A program made the translations under genes and the position numbers. Below the pieces are notes generated by a model. The model was not told where the DNA came from. It saw only the letters and a list, made by a program, of their open reading frames with translations, and did no database searches. 64,000 bases of DNA from SPJN01 sp965229935 (GTDB lineage: Bacteria > Pseudomonadota > Alphaproteobacteria > SPJN01): NCBI GenBank assembly GCA_965229935.1, contig CBDDKB010000002.1:1798001-1862000 (forward strand). Reading direction: 5' to 3'. The first letter of the stretch is position 1; the number at the start of each line of letters is the position of its first letter. Shown in pieces: positions 16,873-26,107 of the stretch.

Positions 16873-16910
16873 GCGCGTGCCCCTGTCATAAAGGGCGCGC
16901 GCTTTTTCTT
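16873..16910 (+). terminator. Rho-independent terminator after the OmpA-type gene
   Basis: GCGCGTGCCCC pairs with AGGGCGCGCGC across an 8-nt loop, with one G-T pair and one bulge, followed by TTTTTCTTT. It starts 25 bp after the stop codon. Confidence 0.85.
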
Positions 16911-17023
16911 TATGCTGCCCGTCTCCTTGAATTATGTCTTGCAGAGACGCAGCGGGCTAAGCACACTGCCCCAAAGTGATTTTGCAATCAGTAAAACAAA
17001 CAAATCAGCAAGGGGGCTTCATC

Positions 17024-18115
17024 ATGCGCGCAGCAGTGATGCGGGATCAGCAATTATTCATCGAAGATATCGAGGCACCCGAACCGGGTGACGGACAGGT
17101 CCTGGTCAAAACACTGGCTTGCGGGATATGCGGGTCTGACCTACATGCTCTGCATCATGCTGACCAAATGTCTGAAATGGCCAGACGCTCAGGCTCTGAC
17201 GCATCGGCGTTTGACACCGCGCGCAATGTGGTTATGGGCCATGAATTCAGCGCAGAGATTCTTGACTACGGCCCCAACACACAAAAAACATTCAAGCCTG
17301 GCACGCGGGTCTGTTCCTTCCCCATCACCTTTTCAATGACGGATGGCATCCGGTCTATCGGTTATTCAAATGATGTGCCGGGCGGCTATGGCGAACAGAT
17401 GATCCTGAATGAAATGTTGCTTACCGAAATCCCCAACGGGTTGGCATCGGATGTTGCCGCCCTGACCGAACCATCAGCAGTGGGCGAACATGCCGTCGTC
17501 AAAGCCAATGTATCAGACGAAGACGTCCCCATTGTCATCGGTTGCGGTCCCGTTGGACTGGCTGTTATAGCCGCCCTGAAGGCACGCGGTATCGGCCCGG
17601 TGATCGCTGCCGACTTTTCCGCCGCTCGCCGCAAATTGGCAGAGCTGATGGGCGCAGACATCGTGGTCAATCCCAAGGATCATTCGCCCTATGACGCATG
17701 GGCCGACAAAGCCATCCCAGAAGGATATGACCCGAAAAGCCCGCTCAACATGTTGGGCATGGGGCCACAGCCCAAACCTTGCGTCCTGTTTGAATGTGTC
17801 GGCGTGCCCGGCGTCATCCACCAGATGATGGAAGGGGCCCCGCGCAATGCCCGCATTGTGGTTGTTGGCGTGTGCATGGAACGCGATCACCTTGAACCCC
17901 TGTGGGGCATTATGAAGGAGATCAACATGCAATTCGTCTTGGGCTATACCCCTGACGAGTTCAAAAAAAGCCTGTTCAATATCGCAGAAGGCAAAATCAA
18001 TGTTGCCCCGATGATCACAGGCACGGTCGGGGTCAGCGGTGTACCACAGGCATTTGAGGACCTGTCCAACCCTGAACAGCACGCCAAAATCATTGTTGAG
18101 CCTTGGCGGGATTAG
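17024..18115 (+). CDS. Zinc-type alcohol dehydrogenase-like MDR oxidoreductase
   Basis: 363 aa, started at ATG 17024 (MRAAVMRDQQLFIEDIEAP) behind an AGGGGG Shine-Dalgarno 7 nt away; the open frame begins 16 codons earlier. Medium-chain dehydrogenase features: CGICGSDLHALHH with the catalytic zinc Cys, VMGHEFSAEI with His-Glu, and Rossmann motif GCGPVGLAVIAALKARG. The four-Cys structural zinc lobe is absent. It probably oxidises an alcohol or sugar alcohol with NAD(P). It is followed at 14 bp by a Gfo/Idh/MocA gene and then an ABM-like gene, so the three probably serve one catabolic route of unknown substrate. Confidence 0.85.
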   Translation: MRAAVMRDQQLFIEDIEAPEPGDGQVLVKTLACGICGSDLHALHHADQMSEMARRSGSDASAFDTARNVVMGHEFSAEILDYGPNTQKTFKPGTRVCSFPITFSMTDGIRSIGYSNDVPGGYGEQMILNEMLLTEIPNGLASDVAALTEPSAVGEHAVVKANVSDEDVPIVIGCGPVGLAVIAALKARGIGPVIAADFSAARRKLAELMGADIVVNPKDHSPYDAWADKAIPEGYDPKSPLNMLGMGPQPKPCVLFECVGVPGVIHQMMEGAPRNARIVVVGVCMERDHLEPLWGIMKEINMQFVLGYTPDEFKKSLFNIAEGKINVAPMITGTVGVSGVPQAFEDLSNPEQHAKIIVEPWRD

Positions 18116-18129
18116 GGGGAGAGAGTAAC

Positions 18130-19146
18130 ATGATCCGCATGGGTGTATTGGGGGCCGCACGCATCACAGCCCCGGCATTATTGGACCCGGCCAGAAAGCT
18201 TGACGGGGTTGAGGTCAGCGCCATTGCCGCGCGCGATCCCAAACGTGCCCGGGACTATGCGCGCAAGCACAAGATCAGCACCGTCCATGACAGCTATGAT
18301 GCGTTGTTGGCTGATCCCAACATTGACGCGATCTATAACCCCCTACCCAACAGCCATCACGCCCATTGGACCATCAAGGCGCTTGAAGCTGGCAAACATG
18401 TTTTGTGCGAAAAGCCCATTGCCAGCAACGCGTTGGAAGCACGCGCCATGCAAGAAGCTGCGGACAAGTCAGGTAAAATATTGGCGGAGGCATTTCACTG
18501 GCGCAATCATCCTGTGGCGTCCCGCATGTTGGAGATTATCGACAGCGGCGCTATCGGCGACGTGCAACATGTTGAGGCGCAGTTCTGTGTACCCTTGCTG
18601 GAGCCGGGCAATATTCGATGGCGCGAAGATTTGGCAGGCGGCGCCACCATGGATACGGGCTGTTATACAATCAATATTGTCCGCCATCTTGCGCGCGCAG
18701 AACCCACCGTTAAAGGCGCCCATGCCCGATTGATGAAGACAAATGTGGATCGCTATATGCGCGCCGAATTCACATTCGATGATGGCGTGACGGGGCGCAT
18801 CATCTGCGCCATGGCCGCATGGCCTTTATTGAAATGCTTGGCCCATGTGGAAGGCACAAAGGGCGCAATGACGGTGATGAACCCGATTGCCCCGCAGCTT
18901 TATCACAAGATCACGATCGAGACAGACACAGACAAGGTCGTCGAAACCTGCCCCGGCACCACAAGCTATAAAGAACAGTTGCGCAATTTTGTGGCTTGGG
19001 TAAATGATGGCACGCCCATGATCACTGACGCCGCAGACGGGGTGAAAAACATGGCCGTGATTGACGAGATTTATCGCGCCGCTGGAATGGCCCCACGACA
19101 GGGCGCAGACCTGCCGCCGGGCTATGAGGCCTATCAAGCTCATTAG
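18130..19146 (+). CDS. Gfo/Idh/MocA-family oxidoreductase
   Basis: 338 aa from ATG 18130 (MIRMGVLGAARITAPALL), with GGGGGAGAGAG just upstream. N-terminal NAD(P)-binding Rossmann fold (GVLGAARI), the YNPLPNSHHAHW segment, the family hallmark CEKPIASNALEA near residue 98, and the C-terminal sheet domain with GGATMDTGCYTINIVRHL. Family members oxidise or epimerise sugars, inositols or related compounds. This one resembles the dihydrodiol/xylose dehydrogenase branch, but the substrate cannot be fixed from sequence. Operon partner of the upstream dehydrogenase. Confidence 0.87.
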   Translation: MIRMGVLGAARITAPALLDPARKLDGVEVSAIAARDPKRARDYARKHKISTVHDSYDALLADPNIDAIYNPLPNSHHAHWTIKALEAGKHVLCEKPIASNALEARAMQEAADKSGKILAEAFHWRNHPVASRMLEIIDSGAIGDVQHVEAQFCVPLLEPGNIRWREDLAGGATMDTGCYTINIVRHLARAEPTVKGAHARLMKTNVDRYMRAEFTFDDGVTGRIICAMAAWPLLKCLAHVEGTKGAMTVMNPIAPQLYHKITIETDTDKVVETCPGTTSYKEQLRNFVAWVNDGTPMITDAADGVKNMAVIDEIYRAAGMAPRQGADLPPGYEAYQAH

Positions 19147-19159
19147 GGAACCAAAAAAG

Positions 19160-19489
19160 ATGAGCCGATTTACCATTGCCACCTATCGCGCAGACGCGGG
19201 CGATCCGCAAAATCACGAAGCCTTGCGCCTATTGATTGCGCAGCATCACATGACCTTGCGGGTTGAGGGGCTGGCTTCCTCCCGCCCGCCGCTTTTGCTG
19301 CATGCCGACGACGGCACGTTTCTGGAGATTTTTGAATGGGCCACGGATGAGGCCGCCGCCGAAGCCCATTCAAACGACCGGGTGCAGGCCCTGTGGGCCA
19401 AGATGGGCGAGGTGGCGAACTTCCCCCCCCTGGCTGACGTTGCCGGATGTGATCACCCCTTCCCTCACTTTGCCCCGGTAAAGCTGTAA
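19160..19489 (+). CDS. ABM-like dimeric alpha/beta-barrel protein
   Basis: 109 aa from ATG 19160 (MSRFTIATYRADAGD), 13 bp after the oxidoreductase. The pattern of an N-terminal strand, HHMTLRVEGLASSRPPLLL, DGTFLEIFEW and VQALWAKMGEVANF fits the antibiotic biosynthesis monooxygenase / quinol monooxygenase-like fold. Such small proteins are often uncharacterised dimers. The stop overlaps the next start (TAATG at 19487-19491). Function unknown. Confidence 0.65.
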   Translation: MSRFTIATYRADAGDPQNHEALRLLIAQHHMTLRVEGLASSRPPLLLHADDGTFLEIFEWATDEAAAEAHSNDRVQALWAKMGEVANFPPLADVAGCDHPFPHFAPVKL

Positions 19490-20715
19490 TGATCAATGAT
19501 CCGGCCACATCTCCTGAAAACAGGCAGTTAACGCGCAGCACAAATGCCCCGGCATTGTTTGCTGCAATATTGTTGGCATTTTTGCTGCCCGCATTGGGGA
19601 TTTTGTGGCAGCCCCCCACAACCGCCTATCCCGATATTGACTATTACGCCCAAATGGCAATGAACAACAGCGCCAATGTGCCTGCCCCATTTAACACCCG
19701 AGTGCTTGCCCCCTTTTTGGCAAGCCTGCTAATCATTTGGCTATCAATTGACGCGATGCACGCATTGCTGATTGTCAATCTCGCCGCGCTTGGCTGCTTG
19801 ATCTGGCTTGCGTTTATTCATTTGCGCGACCATGCGATCAGCCCGCCAATGGCCCTGTTATTGCTTTGTGTGCCATATCTCTACACACTTTATCAGTTCA
19901 TTTATGTCCCAGATTTGCTGACGGTCACGGTTAGTTTTGCCGCCCTAATTTGTCTGCTAAAGCGATCTCGCTTGCTTGTTGCTATAGGCCTTACGCTGAC
20001 ACTGCTTGCAATCATGAGCCGGCCAACCGTAGCTGCCATTACAGGTATTATGGCCGTTATCATGTTTTTTCAACACACCAGGTCCAAAGCTGCCTTGTTG
20101 CTGCTAACAACAATTGCGAGCTATTTGGTGGCCGCCATGGCTGTACAAAGCGATCAGGGTAACGTGCATGAGCTGAACAGCACCCTATACATGATCATGA
20201 AATTGCCCGTTAATTTCGTGCGCAACTATTTGGGCATAATTGTTGCGACTGATGCGTTCGCTCATTATTGCCCCGCCCCCATGATGATTATCAATGTTGA
20301 ACAATTGCCCGGCACTGGCGCGATCAAGGCTGTTCATGTTTGCTACCCTGACTGGATACATCTAGCAAATATCTATATTAGCCTTGCCATTATGGTAGGG
20401 ATTTGGCCCTGGATTGCACTTCGTCGTAATTTGCCACCCATTAAAGGGCCGTGGATAGATCATGCGTGGAGAGAGAGGCTTTGGCTTGCCCCACTTATCA
20501 TATTTCTGTTGCTTGCCCCGCTATTGGGACTGACTGTGCAAAGGTTGTTTTTATATTCCTTTATTGTTTATCTCTTTGCCCTGCCCCAAATCGCAAATTC
20601 GATACGCAACAAGGCAACAAACACTAAGTTGCCAAAATGGCCACTTCTATTGGCGGGCATCAGCACGCAAGCGGTTGGTGTTGTCTTTTTGATATGGTTA
20701 TCGCCACCGCAATAG
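19489..20715 (+). CDS. Polytopic inner-membrane protein, GT-C-like
   Basis: 408 aa with about nine or ten hydrophobic segments (for example ALFAAILLAFLLPALGIL, FLASLLIIWLSIDAMHALLI, ALLLLTTIASYLVAAMAV, PLIIFLLLAPLLGLTV). A short loop after the first helix contains YPDIDYYAQMA followed by NTRVLAPFL, reminiscent of the Asp-containing first loop of GT-C glycosyltransferases and EpsG/Wzy-like polymerases. No family assignment is certain. The start ATG overlaps the preceding stop by one base, so it is cotranscribed. Confidence 0.6.
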   Translation: MINDPATSPENRQLTRSTNAPALFAAILLAFLLPALGILWQPPTTAYPDIDYYAQMAMNNSANVPAPFNTRVLAPFLASLLIIWLSIDAMHALLIVNLAALGCLIWLAFIHLRDHAISPPMALLLLCVPYLYTLYQFIYVPDLLTVTVSFAALICLLKRSRLLVAIGLTLTLLAIMSRPTVAAITGIMAVIMFFQHTRSKAALLLLTTIASYLVAAMAVQSDQGNVHELNSTLYMIMKLPVNFVRNYLGIIVATDAFAHYCPAPMMIINVEQLPGTGAIKAVHVCYPDWIHLANIYISLAIMVGIWPWIALRRNLPPIKGPWIDHAWRERLWLAPLIIFLLLAPLLGLTVQRLFLYSFIVYLFALPQIANSIRNKATNTKLPKWPLLLAGISTQAVGVVFLIWLSPPQ

Positions 20716-20848
20716 AAGAAATTCAATGGCGCCGCGGCTTCCAATCCCTCAGAGTGTAGCTATGCCGCACTTTCCCACCATATTTTCCGCATACTAGGCC
20801 TTGCAGCAAAGTCGAATTTTCACTAGAAAGGCCGTCTCCAATTGGTGC

Positions 20849-20925
20849 GGGCGATTAGCTCAGTTGGTTAGAGCGCTGTCTTGACATGGCAGAGGTCACA
20901 AGTTCAAATCTTGTATCGCCCACCA
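20849..20925 (+). tRNA. tRNA-Val (anticodon GAC)
   Basis: 77 nt with encoded CCA. Acceptor arms GGGCGAT / ATCGCCC, D-arm with AGCTCAGTTGGTTAGAGC, anticodon stem CTGTC / GGCAG around loop TTGACAT (anticodon GAC), T-loop TTCAAATC, discriminator A and CCA at 20923-20925. It is the left border of the accessory region. tRNA 3' ends are common integration sites, but no second copy of the 3' end was noticed. Confidence 0.97.
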
Positions 20926-20979
20926 TTTTCTCAATAAAATCAATATATTACAAACGCGCGATTTTCAGCACACGCGACT

Positions 20980-21008
20980 GGGACCAAGTTGGGACCATAA
21001 TGGGACCA
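20980..21008 (+). repeat. Three GGGACCA direct repeats at 11-bp period
   Basis: GGGACCA starts at 20980, 20991 and 21002, each followed by four AT-rich bases. The period of about one helical turn puts the repeats on one face of the DNA, as in protein-binding iterons or integrase arm sites. They lie 54 bp downstream of the tRNA and 140 bp upstream of the SIR2 gene. They could be a relic of an integrase gene end or an operator. Confidence 0.55.
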
Positions 21009-21147
21009 TGAAGTTTGCGCGCAAATACGCCGTCCATCTCTGATCGTACGAAATGACCTCTATCAAGATCAGGCCACTCTACTGACAATCGCGTCTTGCC
21101 AATGGTAACCTTTCAATGATTCTCTTGGTGAATGGTGACTGGCAATT

Positions 21148-24100
21148 ATGCGCTTCTATGCAGACGGCCCTGACATTCCTGATGACTTGTTACAAGCAGC
21201 CGACGAAGGCCGCCTAGCGATCGTTAGCGGCGCGGGCGTCTCCATGGCAAATGGCAACAATATGCCAGGGTTTTTTGGACTGGCTGAACGCGTCATGAAT
21301 TCATTAGGAGCCCTGCCAGAATCAGAGGCCCGACGCGCCCTTAACATAGCAAGAGAAATAGGAGGAAGAGCGGATACACCGGGCAACCTATTTGCGGGTG
21401 ACACTATTTTTGGTTATTTGGCGCAAGAATTTGATGTCGACGAATTAAACAATGCCGTTGCAGCAGCGCTTAACCCGGGCCCATTTCCAAACATACAGGC
21501 ACATCTAGACCTTATTAGAATCGGAACATCGCCAACCGGTTCGACCCGCCTGATTACAACGAATTTGGACCGCCTATTTGAAGTTGCAAACGGTGAGTTG
21601 CCGCAATTTGTCTATCCTCGCCTGCCGGTCGTTGACGAACTCGAAGACCTTCACGGGTTAGTCTATTTGCACGGACGTGTTTCGGAGAACTATCGTTCTA
21701 TGGAATCGCGCAGCGTTGTTCTGACGCCACCCAGCTTCGGGCGCGCCTATTTGCTTCGCAGATGGGCCACAGACTTTCTTAAGGATGTATTGAAAAAATA
21801 CGTCGTCCTCTTTGTTGGCTATTCTGCGGATGACCCGCCAGTCAAATATCTTCTGGAGGCGTTGAAAGATGACAATGACGCCGCCCAGAGAATATTTGCC
21901 TTTTACTCCAACCGTGACATGGGCGCACGCGCCTCCTGGCAGCGAAAAAACGCCCTTCCGATTGAGTATAGGGCGCAAGGAGATGATCATTCAAACCTGT
22001 ACGACACGCTCAGCGCATGGGCAGATCGCGTAGAACATCCAGCGCGATGGCGCGCAGCAATCATAGAAATGGCGCAAGCTGGCCCTGCCGCTTTATCGCC
22101 TTATCAACGCGGGCAGGTCGCCCATTTGGTGTCAACCGAGCTAGGGGCGAAGGACTGGGCAAATGCTGATCCACCTCCCCCACCCTCTTGGCTCATGGTA
22201 TTCGACAAGTCCTGTCGTCTGGCAGAAAGAAGTCGGGTTTATACCGATGACGGGAAATCTAGGCATATTCTTCCCGCCCGACTCTTTGGTCTCGACAATG
22301 AAACCATATTCCTCCCGGCACCACAGTCCGAAGCCTCAACGCAGAAAACTGAGGCAAAAAGCTCTGTTCCAGAAAACCGTAAAGAACCTTCCGATACTCA
22401 CAAAAGCGATGGCGATAAAAAGAAAATACTCGATAGGGCGTACCGAAATGCATGGTCCGCCTTCACCCCCACAGAACATGAACGGCAGGACATCGCTACT
22501 GACGCAGTTTCAGGCCTTCTTTCCGGGCCGTACACACCTGGTCCATATCTTTTGCAACGGCATGATTGTCTAAAAACATGGATCGCAAAAGTCGCGCACA
22601 CCCCCACTGCGATCTGGTGGGCGGCAGGGCAAGCTGGCCTTCATTGGCAGCTTATCAATGAAATCTCACGCCGCATGGCAATGGACGACAGTGGTTTTGA
22701 CACGGAGTCTGCCCAAGCATGGCGATACATCCTAGAGGATTACAGGACCACTTATCGCAGCTCCAGCAGAATGTGGCATCAATTTGAACGCAACATTCGC
22801 GTAAATGAGTGGACAGCGAACAGCGAACGCGAATTTCAGGATATAGACCGTCCCAGGGTGGTCGTCGCACGCAATAATTTACTGGGGCCTGCAATGCCAT
22901 TAGATGTATCTGCCTTGCAGGTTATAGATCGCCAAATATCCTATGCTGATACTATACGTCCAGATCGCATTCCACGCGATGTTGTCAACACTATTGTCCC
23001 CCTGGCGCGCGAAAACCTAGAACGCGCAATTACTCTTGTAAAAGAAATTTATGTCTATGGTTGGCTGGCTATCCCACCATTTAATCAGCCACCAGAGGAC
23101 CAAATAGACTCCCATACACGGACACATGGTTTGCCTGGCATGGTTCATCGGTTTGCAGCCTATTTTGCCCAGCTAATTGAAATCGATCCCGCCGCCGCGA
23201 GACAAGAATTTGATCGTTGGCCGTTAAACGATCACCATATTTTTGACCATTTGCGAATTTGGGTCGCTGGGCAGACAGACCTGTTGTCCGCAGACGAGGC
23301 AGGACAAACACTCCTCTCTCTCACATCACTGGGTTTCTGGGAGAGTTCTCACCGTCGCGACCTACTGCACAGCTTACGCGCAAAATGGCAAAATTTGTCC
23401 CGCGAAACGCGCGTCGCCCTAGAACAGCATATCCTGGCTGGGCCTGAACAGGGGGATGGAGAGGGCATTAAAGACTTCGGCCGAAGACGTCGCCATGGTC
23501 CAGCTGCTATATTAACATGGCTAGCGCATAATGATTGCGAGCTGTCGCCTGACACAGCAGCCAAACTGGCCACACTGGTGAGCTCAATCGATGGCTGGGA
23601 CGGTTCATATTGGAGTTACAACGATGCTGCATATGAAAGTCGCGGCGGCATTGTACAAACCGATACCGACTACCACTTTTTGCTTCATGTACCAGTTGAA
23701 CAGGTTCTCGCCCTTGCTCAAGAGGCAACAGGAAGAACTGACGATCTCTTACAGCGCACTGACCCTTTCAAAGGACTGTGCGAAAACGAACCCGATCACG
23801 CCTTTGCCGCACTCGAACACGCGGCATCTAATGGGAATTACCCGGAATGGGCTTGGTATAAATTCCTATGGAGCGATGTTTGGAACGATTACAACGGATC
23901 ACTACTTGGCAGGGCACTCAACCTGCTAGCGGCAGCGCCGAACGACGCGCTGTCAGAAAACAGTTATGCGATCTGCTATTGGTTGCAGACAGTCTCAGAC
24001 CAAGGCGATAATACATTTTGGCAGGCTTTCCCTACGCTGTTTGACCGGCTGGTCACCTTGCTGGAGCAAAACCCCGCATTAGGCGAAACAGGCATCACCA

Positions 24101-25071
24101 CCAATCAGCCTGGCACCGATTGGCGTGGCGAAATGTTAAACTCCTGCGTTGGCAACTTGGCGCGGACAGTACAACGGCTCCCTGCGCGAGAGGCAGCAAC
24201 GCAGGATACAGGCTTGCCCGATGATTGGAAGCAGCAGATTGAGCGATTGTTAAGGCTTGATGGCAATTTGCATCGTCATGCAATAACAGCACTAACATTC
24301 CACTTGCATGGACTTCACAATTTGGACCCAGCATGGGTTGAGCAAAACCTGCTGCCAATTCTTGCCACAGGCACTACAGACGATAGGGACGCATGGTGGC
24401 AAGGCTATCTGTGGCAATTGCGGTATCTGCCATCAATTGTGTTGTTCAACCAGCTAAAATCGCATCTGATCAACCGATTGCGCGAAGGTCGCGATTTGCG
24501 AGAGAGCCGCCATTCGACCATCGCCAACCTTGTGCTTGCCATGTGGGCGAATATCAAAAATGACGAAAACGGACAACAAATCGACGATGAAGAACTGACA
24601 CGGCTGTTGCTTGACGTCGGCGACAATCTGCGGGTCGGAATAATCTGGTGCCTTAATGATTGGTTGAACAGGCCCGACAGTTCGTTCCCGTTTAGCCGCG
24701 CGCTAAAATTATTCCAGTCTGTCTGGCCCCGCCAACTGGCCGCGAAAACCACAGAAACAACCAGTGCACTAGTGGATTTTCTTAACCATACAACAGAAAA
24801 TTTCGCTGAACTGGCACAGGCCATCATCCCCCATCTGACCAAATTGCCGCCGGACGATCACGAAATTACATTCTTCCTTTATGAAAATACGGAACGAGCA
24901 ACCCAACACCCGGAAGAGACACTTGCCATTTTGGATGCAATCATTCCAGAGCGTATGATGTGGTGGCCACACCATATGGCAGAAATCCTTGAAAACATCA
25001 TCGAAGGCCGACCCGAACTGGCACGCGATCCGCGTTATATCGAGCTAAGACGGAAGTGGGATTCGCGATAA
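21148..25071 (+). CDS. Large SIR2-domain protein, probable anti-phage defence effector
   Basis: 1307 aa. The N-terminal about 290 residues are SIR2-like: VSGAGVSMANG (GAGVS 28-32), LITTNLDRLFE (TTNLD 137-141), LVYLHGRV with His175, and LFVGYSADDPP. These are the NAD-binding and catalytic residues found in defence-associated sirtuins (DSR, Thoeris ThsA and similar), which deplete NAD on phage sensing. The remaining about 1000 residues are helical and Trp-rich and not recognised by eye, perhaps a DUF4020-type sensor region. No partner gene is attached: the recombinase starts 86 bp downstream. The ribosome-binding site is weak. A housekeeping deacetylase is unlikely given size and missing zinc Cys residues. 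Confidence 0.82.
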   Translation: MRFYADGPDIPDDLLQAADEGRLAIVSGAGVSMANGNNMPGFFGLAERVMNSLGALPESEARRALNIAREIGGRADTPGNLFAGDTIFGYLAQEFDVDELNNAVAAALNPGPFPNIQAHLDLIRIGTSPTGSTRLITTNLDRLFEVANGELPQFVYPRLPVVDELEDLHGLVYLHGRVSENYRSMESRSVVLTPPSFGRAYLLRRWATDFLKDVLKKYVVLFVGYSADDPPVKYLLEALKDDNDAAQRIFAFYSNRDMGARASWQRKNALPIEYRAQGDDHSNLYDTLSAWADRVEHPARWRAAIIEMAQAGPAALSPYQRGQVAHLVSTELGAKDWANADPPPPPSWLMVFDKSCRLAERSRVYTDDGKSRHILPARLFGLDNETIFLPAPQSEASTQKTEAKSSVPENRKEPSDTHKSDGDKKKILDRAYRNAWSAFTPTEHERQDIATDAVSGLLSGPYTPGPYLLQRHDCLKTWIAKVAHTPTAIWWAAGQAGLHWQLINEISRRMAMDDSGFDTESAQAWRYILEDYRTTYRSSSRMWHQFERNIRVNEWTANSEREFQDIDRPRVVVARNNLLGPAMPLDVSALQVIDRQISYADTIRPDRIPRDVVNTIVPLARENLERAITLVKEIYVYGWLAIPPFNQPPEDQIDSHTRTHGLPGMVHRFAAYFAQLIEIDPAAARQEFDRWPLNDHHIFDHLRIWVAGQTDLLSADEAGQTLLSLTSLGFWESSHRRDLLHSLRAKWQNLSRETRVALEQHILAGPEQGDGEGIKDFGRRRRHGPAAILTWLAHNDCELSPDTAAKLATLVSSIDGWDGSYWSYNDAAYESRGGIVQTDTDYHFLLHVPVEQVLALAQEATGRTDDLLQRTDPFKGLCENEPDHAFAALEHAASNGNYPEWAWYKFLWSDVWNDYNGSLLGRALNLLAAAPNDALSENSYAICYWLQTVSDQGDNTFWQAFPTLFDRLVTLLEQNPALGETGITTNQPGTDWRGEMLNSCVGNLARTVQRLPAREAATQDTGLPDDWKQQIERLLRLDGNLHRHAITALTFHLHGLHNLDPAWVEQNLLPILATGTTDDRDAWWQGYLWQLRYLPSIVLFNQLKSHLINRLREGRDLRESRHSTIANLVLAMWANIKNDENGQQIDDEELTRLLLDVGDNLRVGIIWCLNDWLNRPDSSFPFSRALKLFQSVWPRQLAAKTTETTSALVDFLNHTTENFAELAQAIIPHLTKLPPDDHEITFFLYENTERATQHPEETLAILDAIIPERMMWWPHHMAEILENIIEGRPELARDPRYIELRRKWDSR

Positions 25072-25157
25072 TCAGCGTTGGCCGTTACCGCATTACAAAA
25101 TCACTTGCCGTAATGAATTGATTGCATAAGTGTGCGCCTTTTTGAGAGGTCCACTTT

Positions 25158-26054
25158 ATGCCTGAATTTGATGAACTACGAGATACATTCATATTTCACT
25201 GCACGGTTGAGCGTCGACTATCCAGCAACACAGTTCTGGCCTACAAAAGCGACTTGAAGGATTTTAAATTATTTCATAGCAGCGCCGTCGATACTGATTT
25301 CTTGAGCCAAGATGCCATCAAGAAGTACCTTGAGCATATGACGACAGAACGTGAGCTATCAGCTACCACGGTTAAACGACGCATAGCCAGTCTAAAGAGA
25401 TTCGCAAGCTTCTGTCATGAAACCTACGGATTGCCATCACCATTTCAAAATTGGCAACCTATCATCCGGCAACCGAAGCGGCTGCCCCGCGCATTGTCCG
25501 CGCAGGAAGTGCGTAGTTTGTTAAAATCGACTGCCTCGGCAAGCACGCAAACACCCTCCACATCGCTGATAATTATTGTCTTGTGCGCCACAGGACTCCG
25601 GATATCGGAACTGTGCAACCTGAAACTAAAGGATATCAGCAAGAATGGTTCCACAATTCATGTCTCAGGCAAGGGCGCGCGCGACAGAATTGTTTATATT
25701 GGCGACAAAACCTTACGGCAAATACTGGCGAAACAAAAAACATCTTCCCTGAAGAACGACAGCCGCCCGCTATTTTGCCATCAGGATGGCAAGCCCCTCA
25801 CCCCGCAGACAGTTCGCTACCGTATTCATCGCCTGCAGGAACAATCAGGTCTGCGCAAGCGGGTGACACCACATATGTTCAGACACACCGCTGCAACGCT
25901 CCTAATCGAAAGCGGCACAGACATACGATTTGTTCAGAAGCTGTTGGGGCACGCCTCAATTTCCACCACAGAAATTTACACACAGGTGAACGATGTGGCT
26001 CTCCAACGGGCGATTAAAAAGGCCAATACACTGGAAAGATTAAAGATTATGTAG
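25158..26054 (+). CDS. Xer-like tyrosine recombinase
   Basis: 298 aa, the length of XerC/XerD. SAM-like N-terminal domain (about 5-90) and catalytic domain with all key residues: Arg148 (ATGLRISEL), Lys172 (GKGARDR), His239 and Arg242 (PHMFRHTAA), His265 (LLGHASIST) and Tyr274 (TEIYT). It lacks the extra arm-binding domain of most phage integrases. The stop lies 16 bp before a 37-bp inverted repeat whose dyad looks like a tyrosine-recombinase core site, so it is the obvious candidate to invert the next 4 kb. Annotation as XerC/D would be misleading: its position suggests a dedicated local recombinase. Confidence 0.93.
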   Translation: MPEFDELRDTFIFHCTVERRLSSNTVLAYKSDLKDFKLFHSSAVDTDFLSQDAIKKYLEHMTTERELSATTVKRRIASLKRFASFCHETYGLPSPFQNWQPIIRQPKRLPRALSAQEVRSLLKSTASASTQTPSTSLIIIVLCATGLRISELCNLKLKDISKNGSTIHVSGKGARDRIVYIGDKTLRQILAKQKTSSLKNDSRPLFCHQDGKPLTPQTVRYRIHRLQEQSGLRKRVTPHMFRHTAATLLIESGTDIRFVQKLLGHASISTTEIYTQVNDVALQRAIKKANTLERLKIM

Positions 26055-26070
26055 CGCGCTCTATCGATTC

Positions 26071-26107
26071 TCAACGATAACTGGGAATTATTGATGAGTA
26101 TGCAACT
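26071..26107 (+). repeat. Left copy of 37-bp inverted repeat; candidate recombination site
   Basis: Perfect match, in inverted orientation, to 30015-30051. Inside is a dyad of arms TCAACGATAA and TTATTGATGA (8 of 10 positions symmetric) around the 7-bp spacer CTGGGAA, with ATAA and TTAT flanking the spacer as in dif sites. The spacer supplies a GGGAA Shine-Dalgarno and the right arm the ATG (26094) of the downstream gene. Confidence 0.9.

Noticed and set aside
25158..26054. Recombinase as the integrase of a prophage inserted in tRNA-Val
   Set aside because: It is 4.2 kb from the tRNA, lacks an arm-binding domain, and no phage structural or replication genes are present. No second copy of the tRNA 3' end was found by eye.
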